Of a stretch of DNA of 64,000 nt, positions 59,054-64,000 are shown piece by piece (the stretch's first letter is position 1; the number at the start of each line of letters is the position of its first letter). The translations under genes and the position numbers were made by a program. The stretch comes from Colwellia piezophila ATCC BAA-637 (lineage in GTDB: Bacteria > Pseudomonadota > Gammaproteobacteria > Enterobacterales > Alteromonadaceae). The stretch spans positions 1 to 64,000 of the forward strand of contig NZ_KB905170.1 in the NCBI RefSeq assembly GCF_000378625.1, written 5' to 3'. Under the pieces are notes generated by a model. It was not told the DNA's origin and did no database searches. It saw nothing but the letters and a program-made list of their open reading frames with translations.

Positions 59054-59881
59054 TTAGTTCAGATTTGCTTCTCTTTTAGCTCTAGCTTCCTCAATTTGAA
59101 ATATTATTTTATCCCTTTCAATCACTGCTACCTCAATCTCTACTGGACCGAATAACTTAGCAAGTCTTTTAGAGTGCTTTACAGCTAAATCTTTATCTCC
59201 ATAATGCATAGCAACACGAAACCACACGTAAGCTTGAAATTCGCCTTGATGAAATGCACCACCTTTTTCAATTATTTTAGCTACCTCTATTTGAGCAGAA
59301 GAGCTACCACCGTATGCAGCTGACTTATATTTTTTAAAGTCTTCCTTATAGAGCTCAATTGCGACTTCATCATGTTTACGGTAAGACTTATATTCTGATA
59401 CATATATTTGGTGTTTTGCATCTGAACTACCCAATTCAGCACCACTTCTGTACCAAATGAAAGCTTTTTTAATGTCTTTCGGCGTACCTTCACCAAACTC
59501 GTGCATTAGCCCTAAGTTATAATGAGCCATAGCCAATCCTTGACTAGCCGCTAAAGTAAACCACTTAATAGCCTCTTTATAGTTTTGTTCAACACCATCA
59601 CTATCAGCTAAACTTGCACCAATATAATTCTGGGCTTCAGCATAATGTTGCTTAGCTGATTTCCTGTACCAAAAAAGACTTAGTTTAGAGTCTTGGGTTA
59701 CACCATCACCCAAATCATATCGAGTACCTAAATCGTATTGAGCTTTAGCGTCACCCTGTTCAGCTAACTTAATAATTTCAGGTAGCTCAGTTGAAAAAGT
59801 CGCAAGAGGAAACAATATGCTTATAACAGTCAGCATTACTAGAGCGCCTTGTGTTAACCTTTTTAATAAAAATCCAAACAT
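59054..59881 (-). CDS. secreted Sel1-repeat protein
   Basis: This 275-residue protein has a signal peptide (about 8-30) and Sel1-like repeats from about residue 35 (AEQGDAKAQYDLGTRYDLGDGV, YAEAQNYIGASLADSDGV, LAMAHYNLGLMHEFGEGT). Sel1 repeats form protein-interaction solenoids. It is the last gene of a three-gene cluster (60959-59054). Confidence 0.88.
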   Translation of the reverse strand: MFGFLLKRLTQGALVMLTVISILFPLATFSTELPEIIKLAEQGDAKAQYDLGTRYDLGDGVTQDSKLSLFWYRKSAKQHYAEAQNYIGASLADSDGVEQNYKEAIKWFTLAASQGLAMAHYNLGLMHEFGEGTPKDIKKAFIWYRSGAELGSSDAKHQIYVSEYKSYRKHDEVAIELYKEDFKKYKSAAYGGSSSAQIEVAKIIEKGGAFHQGEFQAYVWFRVAMHYGDKDLAVKHSKRLAKLFGPVEIEVAVIERDKIIFQIEEARAKREANLN

Positions 59882-59899
59882 AAAATAGTTCCTAATAAA

Positions 59900-60088
59900 T
59901 TAATCGTTATCGTTCATGAATGCCCAAACTAATGCACCAACCCAGCCGAGAAACATCCAACCTAAACACAAATTAAGGATTAGTATTGCTTTAGCATTAC
60001 GATGATTTCGCTTTGAAGCAACAATTGCTGGAATGAAATACACCCATAGAGCAAAAACAACTAGTACTATGATTAAAATAATTTCCAT
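59900..60088 (-). CDS. superinfection-immunity-type membrane protein
   Basis: This 62-residue protein has two TM helices and the pattern AILILNLCLGWMFLGWVGALVWA characteristic of the T4 Imm-like superinfection immunity family. The family name comes from phage T4, where it blocks DNA entry; chromosomal members are common and mostly uncharacterised. It lies 18 bp from the Sel1 gene and 10 bp from the gene upstream. Confidence 0.85.
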   Translation of the reverse strand: MEIILIIVLVVFALWVYFIPAIVASKRNHRNAKAILILNLCLGWMFLGWVGALVWAFMNDND

Positions 60089-60098
60089 AAGCCTCCCG

Positions 60099-60959
60099 TC
60101 ACGATTCCTTGAACTTTAATAAATAATTTTTAATGTCAATTTCACCACATAAGTCGGCATACTCTATAAATTCTATGAGCCTTGTATCATGTATTTGATA
60201 TTTGTTATCTTTAATAAATTCAAAATCACCATTTAAGATGGCACTTTTAATTCTGGGTGCTATTGGTATACCAATAATTAACGACTCAATCTCTTCATAT
60301 TCATAATATGAACTTTTAGATTCAACATATTCGTCTAAAGGAGCAGTAGAATTTTCATTATTACTTTCTTCCAGTTCAATTGTTGATTCTTTATCGTCCT
60401 TTTCTTCCAGTTCAATTGCTGATTCTTTATTGTCATAAGTTTGAATGTCCTCTTTCTTAAATAGACGTAAAATACGCTTAAATATGAACAAAAAACTATA
60501 ACTACCAACAACCAACACAAGTCCATTGGTTAAATTAAAAGCCAACATTTGCTTATTATCAAAACCAGCCGTATTAGTAAGTTCACTAGGCCCCCAACCA
60601 GATAAAGCACTAGTTAATATGGTCATCACTACCATTAATACCTGAACACCAAGCCAACAAAGTAGAGATATCATCAATAGTGTTTTTAGTGAATTAAAAG
60701 CACCTTTAAATATTTTTGATAAAATAGATAAATCGATCGGAGTTAACTTGGGTTTAACATTTGTCGAATTTATATCATCCCTCAATGATTGAACTCTATA
60801 TTTTACATATAAGGAATCAGCGATAGCTAAATCACCATTAGAATCTGCAATAGCCTTTAGCCATAAACCTTTTTTCTTGTTTTCTTGCTGTAACTCATCA
60901 GAAACTTGCTCATAAAGCTTTTCTTCATCTTGCCTCTTTTTTATTTTATTACTTCTCAT
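60099..60959 (-). CDS. membrane protein with acidic repeat, unknown
   Basis: This 286-residue protein has a charged helical N terminus, TM segments at about 90-120 and 140-165, then an acidic stretch with near-repeated units (KESAIELEEKDD, KESTIELEESNN, about 185-208) and a helical C-terminal domain. It is the first gene of the cluster with the Imm-like and Sel1 genes. No family is recognised. Confidence 0.68.
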   Translation of the reverse strand: MRSNKIKKRQDEEKLYEQVSDELQQENKKKGLWLKAIADSNGDLAIADSLYVKYRVQSLRDDINSTNVKPKLTPIDLSILSKIFKGAFNSLKTLLMISLLCWLGVQVLMVVMTILTSALSGWGPSELTNTAGFDNKQMLAFNLTNGLVLVVGSYSFLFIFKRILRLFKKEDIQTYDNKESAIELEEKDDKESTIELEESNNENSTAPLDEYVESKSSYYEYEEIESLIIGIPIAPRIKSAILNGDFEFIKDNKYQIHDTRLIEFIEYADLCGEIDIKNYLLKFKES

Positions 60960-61135
60960 ATTACCTCTTTAATAATCAAGATGATTATTAACTACAAATT
61001 AAAGAGTGGGAAATACAGCCCAACCCAATCTAATTGCATCGCAATCATCATGTAATACACGTCCCAATTGAACTAAAAACCAAGGTGCTTAAGATAAATA
61101 CATTCAAGAACATTAAATGTGATCTCTAATATTCC

Positions 61136-61522
61136 TTATTTACATTTGAGGGTAAATGAATTTGATTTCGTGTCACTAAAATAGCTAACAAAAACCAACT
61201 CAACCACATCAACATTCCAGTACCACGCGGTATCTGCCAGCACATCTTTGCACATGCCAATACTTAAAAGCTCAGCCCTAACCTCTTCAGTGTCAAAGTC
61301 AGAAATAATCATTTTTACATCCCATGTATAGAGTATTTGCAGCCTTGAATTATCGAAGGCCGAAACAACTGAGCGCAAAGTAGTGCTATCACCGAATTTC
61401 TTACCCTTTAAAACCTCCATAGTCTGATTAGTTGCAATTACATTTACTTGTGAAAAAATTTTAGCGCTAACAATATTAATTAAAGCAAGTGCGATTAATG
61501 TAATAACTATGAATTCCTTCAT
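61136..61522 (-). CDS. small secreted or anchored protein, unknown
   Basis: This 128-residue protein has a signal sequence or anchor (MKEFIVITLIALALINIVSA) and a beta-rich mature part with two cysteines (IGMCKDVLAD, TLKCK). No family is recognised. It is monocistronic. Confidence 0.6.
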   Translation of the reverse strand: MKEFIVITLIALALINIVSAKIFSQVNVIATNQTMEVLKGKKFGDSTTLRSVVSAFDNSRLQILYTWDVKMIISDFDTEEVRAELLSIGMCKDVLADTAWYWNVDVVELVFVSYFSDTKSNSFTLKCK

Positions 61523-61871
61523 TTTGAGACCCCTTATTACCTTTAATTACCGATCGAGGTTAAGTTTCATATCAGTCTATTATGTAGACCAGAGGTCCCT
61601 TGAAATATATGTTAAATAAGAAATAACTAATAAGTGCAATTGAGCAATAACCATACCTATATTGTAACTAACCAGTAACAACAAACAGTTAAACACTGTC
61701 ACCACACTGTGTTAAGTTGTAATCAATCGGTTGCTTAAATCAAATCGGTAGACAATGAGGGGATTTGATATGGTCATGGGGTTTGACAGAAATTTACAGC
61801 CTCATAAGTGGCGATTTAACTGCCTTTATTGCAAGTTCAATGTCATGTTGGCTTACTCGCAAGATGTAAAA
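61523..61871. other. intergenic with a repeat block
   Basis: No gene is seen. A 34-bp block at 61802-61835 matches one at 58997-59030 at 30 of 34 positions; both lie just downstream of Sel1-repeat genes. Confidence 0.55.
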
Positions 61872-62362
61872 TCAATTACAGTTTTCATAGCTCGATTCTA
61901 CGCAAACGTTTGCCATGTCTATAGCTTTATTAATATCTATGAGCGTCATGTTTTTTTCCATAAGGTCTATTAGACCTTCAGAATTGTCGTAGCCGTTATT
62001 TCTCGATATAACTACCCACATATAAGGCTCTTTATAATCTTTCAAAACTGCTTGTTCTTTTAGATACTCTAGAGCGAGGATATATTGTGCCTTTGCATGC
62101 CCTTGCTTTGCTGCCTTACGAAACCAAAGAACTGCTTTTTCACTATCTTTAGCAATCCCTCTACCATAAGAATACATTATACCAAGATTAGCCTGAGAGT
62201 CTGAATGTCCTTGCTCTGCGGCTCTAAGGTACCAAAAAACTGCCTGTTTGTTATTCTTAACGACTCCTTGACCATAGGCATACATTATACCAAGTTTTGC
62301 CTGAGATCCGGAATATCCCTGCTCTGCAGCCTTAAGAAACCAATAAAAAGCTACTTGATTTC
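61872..62362 (-). pseudogene. 5'-truncated Sel1-repeat gene
   Basis: The Sel1 frame can be followed from about 62362 (NQVAFYWFLKAAEQGYSGSQAKLGIMYAYGQG) to the stop at 61872, giving three to four repeats. Upstream of 62362 the frame meets a TGA and homology ends, so signal peptide and first repeats are missing. An internal ATG at 62285 could still give a 137-residue protein. Confidence 0.7.
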
Positions 62363-62437
62363 ACGCAAGGAACTGGTCAGATAATTGGCTTCAAAAGCAG
62401 CCAAAAAAAGCCCCTTGAAGATAAACTTGAAAGCAAC

Positions 62438-62462
62438 AAAAGCCCCGCGAGGGCGAGGCTTT
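62438..62462 (-). terminator. possible terminator of the nucleotidyltransferase operon
   Basis: AAAGCC and GGCTTT bracket a GC-rich imperfect stem, followed on the - strand by TTTTG. It lies about 55 bp after the last gene. Confidence 0.5.
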
Positions 62463-62516
62463 GTATTCAAAAAGCGGGAATAAAAAATATGCTCTGACCC
62501 TATACCTTAAATAGAT

Positions 62517-62831
62517 TTATTTGCATCGCCCGGTAGAGTCTACCGTTAATACAGCAGTACTCTTTTGAATTGAAGTAACATTGATTGAATCAGCTTCTTC
62601 AAACGTAAATAAAGATAAGTGTAACGGTAATTCAAAAGCCTGAACGTCAATTGCCTTTCTAAGTTCATCCGCTTGATTATCGTTGCGACAAAAGATCATT
62701 AAATCAATATCCGATGGGCTAGCCTCATCACGGCTTACTGAACCAAATAAGTGCCACTCTGTATTCGTTGCAAGAGAGCCAAGAGAGCATGCGACCTCCC
62801 TAAACTTTGCAATCACATTAGCTCGATTCAT
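62517..62831 (-). CDS. minimal nucleotidyltransferase (MNT-like)
   Basis: This 104-residue protein has the pol-beta nucleotidyltransferase signature: WHLFGSVSRDEASPSDIDLMIF, i.e. GS then DxD. Proteins of this type occur as MNT antitoxins of HEPN toxins or in defence operons. Its start overlaps the upstream gene by 4 bp (ATGA), so it is translated together with it. No HEPN gene is visible. Confidence 0.85.
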   Translation of the reverse strand: MNRANVIAKFREVACSLGSLATNTEWHLFGSVSRDEASPSDIDLMIFCRNDNQADELRKAIDVQAFELPLHLSLFTFEEADSINVTSIQKSTAVLTVDSTGRCK

Positions 62832-63469
62832 CTCGCTAGTCGCTGCATCAATTCCTTAAACGTTAGCGCTTCAGCTCCCAGAGATGCCGCTGCTGATTCT
62901 GCTTGATGAGTTATAGAACCATAGCTTGACGACTTAACGACAATATCAAAACTACCAATACAAGTTCTCGCATTTCGCACATCTTCAGCACTCATGTTGT
63001 ATGCGTCAATTACTGCGATTGTGAGTCTATCCCCGCTAACACGGTCAACGCGAAAAACAGAGTCATATACATACGAAACACTTATTACATTACTGTGCTG
63101 TTGCATGCCGTTTATAAAGAACCCCATATTTTTATTGCGAAAGGAGCCTGCGTCCATTGTTCTAGCCGCTCGTTCTATATCACCAAAAGTTCCAAGTGCA
63201 GCACCTTCTGCATGAATAGCATCAATAGCCAACCCATCCCATAAAACTTTTGAAGGTACATTAACCACAAGTTGAGGTTTGTTAGCTGTTTTAAATAATG
63301 GGAGCACATCCGTATCTTTAATAACACCTCTATTACCAATAACCGCTACATTAAACGTGTAACCGTGCTTCCCTTCCACAACAAGAAAACCTTCCGCAGT
63401 CCTTCTGACAACTTTTAGGTCATTTTCATCAGCAAGCCTGTTTTCTACCCAACCTATTGCTTTCGTCAT
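62828..63469 (-). CDS. unknown protein of the HNH-MNT operon
   Basis: This 213-residue protein has no signal or TM segment. It begins MTKAIGWVENRLADENDLKVVRRT, followed by a beta-rich segment (EGFLVVEGKHGYTFNVAVIG) and an alternating C-terminal domain. No catalytic motif is recognised. It starts one base after the stop of the HNH gene and overlaps the nucleotidyltransferase start, so all three are coupled. Confidence 0.7.
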   Translation of the reverse strand: MTKAIGWVENRLADENDLKVVRRTAEGFLVVEGKHGYTFNVAVIGNRGVIKDTDVLPLFKTANKPQLVVNVPSKVLWDGLAIDAIHAEGAALGTFGDIERAARTMDAGSFRNKNMGFFINGMQQHSNVISVSYVYDSVFRVDRVSGDRLTIAVIDAYNMSAEDVRNARTCIGSFDIVVKSSSYGSITHQAESAAASLGAEALTFKELMQRLAR

Positions 63470-63470
63470 A

Positions 63471-64000
63471 CTAATCCTTAAAAATATCTGCCATCTCTAC
63501 AGGGAAGCGAGATGAATCTTGCCTGGCGTCTTCTATATGAAAAGCTTCTAGGTCATCTATGTGCTGGCGAAATTTCTCTTTCGTTACCTTTTCGCTGTCA
63601 GACAGCAGATGACGATTGGCATCTACAAACGATAGGACTTTTCGGTTGTTAGGGATAATGATTGTAAGCACTTTTCGCTTCCACTGTTCTGCTGCACCGC
63701 TTTCCGGATTCTGTGCTTCTTCGATGTGAGGCCCGTACATTTCGAAGACTGTTCGACTTTCAATTAAAAGAGGTTCAACAACATCTCGAACGGATTCTCT
63801 GTCATCAAACTTCCTAACGCCAAACAGCTCTACTAATTTATGCTCATGCTCTCTTTTCCAACGCGTCATCATTAAATCGGGGAAAGCATCTGGAGCTTTG
63901 TCTACCATTGTATGACAGTTGGCACATAAGACAATTAGATTTTCGAATGCACCTCGCTCTTCATCGCTTAGCTCTGCGTTAGCTCTAGGACCGTCATCTT
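63471..64000 (-). CDS. HNH endonuclease domain protein (partial)
   Basis: The gene enters from the right edge. The frame from 64000 reads DDGPRANAELSDEERGAFEN then LIVLCANCHTMVDKAPDAFP, the end of an HNH nuclease domain, followed by about 140 residues of helical, charged sequence ending IFKD. The true start is outside the window; an internal ATG at 63908 lies inside the HNH motif and is not a start. Confidence 0.85.
   Translation of the reverse strand, partial: DDGPRANAELSDEERGAFENLIVLCANCHTMVDKAPDAFPDLMMTRWKREHEHKLVELFGVRKFDDRESVRDVVEPLLIESRTVFEMYGPHIEEAQNPESGAAEQWKRKVLTIIIPNNRKVLSFVDANRHLLSDSEKVTKEKFRQHIDDLEAFHIEDARQDSSRFPVEMADIFKD

Noticed and set aside
63906..63908. ATG at 63908 as start of the right-edge gene
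   Set aside because: It lies inside the HNH motif (CANCHTM); the domain continues in frame to the window edge.

Overview
The window looks like chromosome of a psychrophilic gammaproteobacterium of the Colwellia / Alteromonadales type. The basis is the AT-rich sequence, the serS-crcB-rarA-lolA-ftsK-lrp / ald-trxB-aat-bpt-infA gene order, the DUF3083 and DUF5062 type genes, and short palindromic repeat families. The species is an inference.

Region 1 (1-9760) is the attI-proximal end of a sedentary chromosomal integron. An IntI tyrosine recombinase (9752-10714, + strand) diverges from a head-to-tail array of gene cassettes on the - strand. I count 18 attC sites of about 93-99 bp, all alike, with 15 one-gene cassettes complete in the window, one more whose attC lies at the left edge, and two ORF-less cassettes that are homologous to each other. 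The array runs off the left edge. The intI promoter carries a consensus LexA (SOS) box over its -10 element. Cargo is mostly unknown and rich in signal peptides, lipoproteins and membrane segments.

Region 2 (11183-24800) is core genome on both strands: seryl-tRNA synthetase, fluoride channel, RarA, LolA, FtsK, Lrp divergent from alanine dehydrogenase, thioredoxin reductase, the two aminoacyl-transferases Aat and Bpt, IF-1, a VOC protein and a DUF3087-like membrane protein.

Region 3 (25024-43820) holds a recC-recB-recD operon, a MoxR / DUF58 / transglutaminase operon, a DAHP synthase with an intrinsic terminator abutting moxR, and small conserved proteins. Two families of short non-autonomous repeats with terminal inverted repeats sit between genes.

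Region 4 (44126-54545) holds an NfeD-slipin pair, an ApbE / DUF3570 / DUF4266 cluster (probably extracytoplasmic flavin chemistry), a solute-binding protein, and a membrane-bound CadC-like regulator divergent from a secreted amidohydrolase.

Region 5 (54550-64000) is a decaying accessory region: an IS6-type transposase with one in-frame amber codon, an endA pseudogene with a frameshift and an amber codon, an intact and a 5'-truncated Sel1-repeat gene, an McrA-like HNH nuclease with an unknown partner, and at the right edge a translationally coupled HNH / unknown / minimal nucleotidyltransferase operon. No tRNA, rRNA or CRISPR array was seen.
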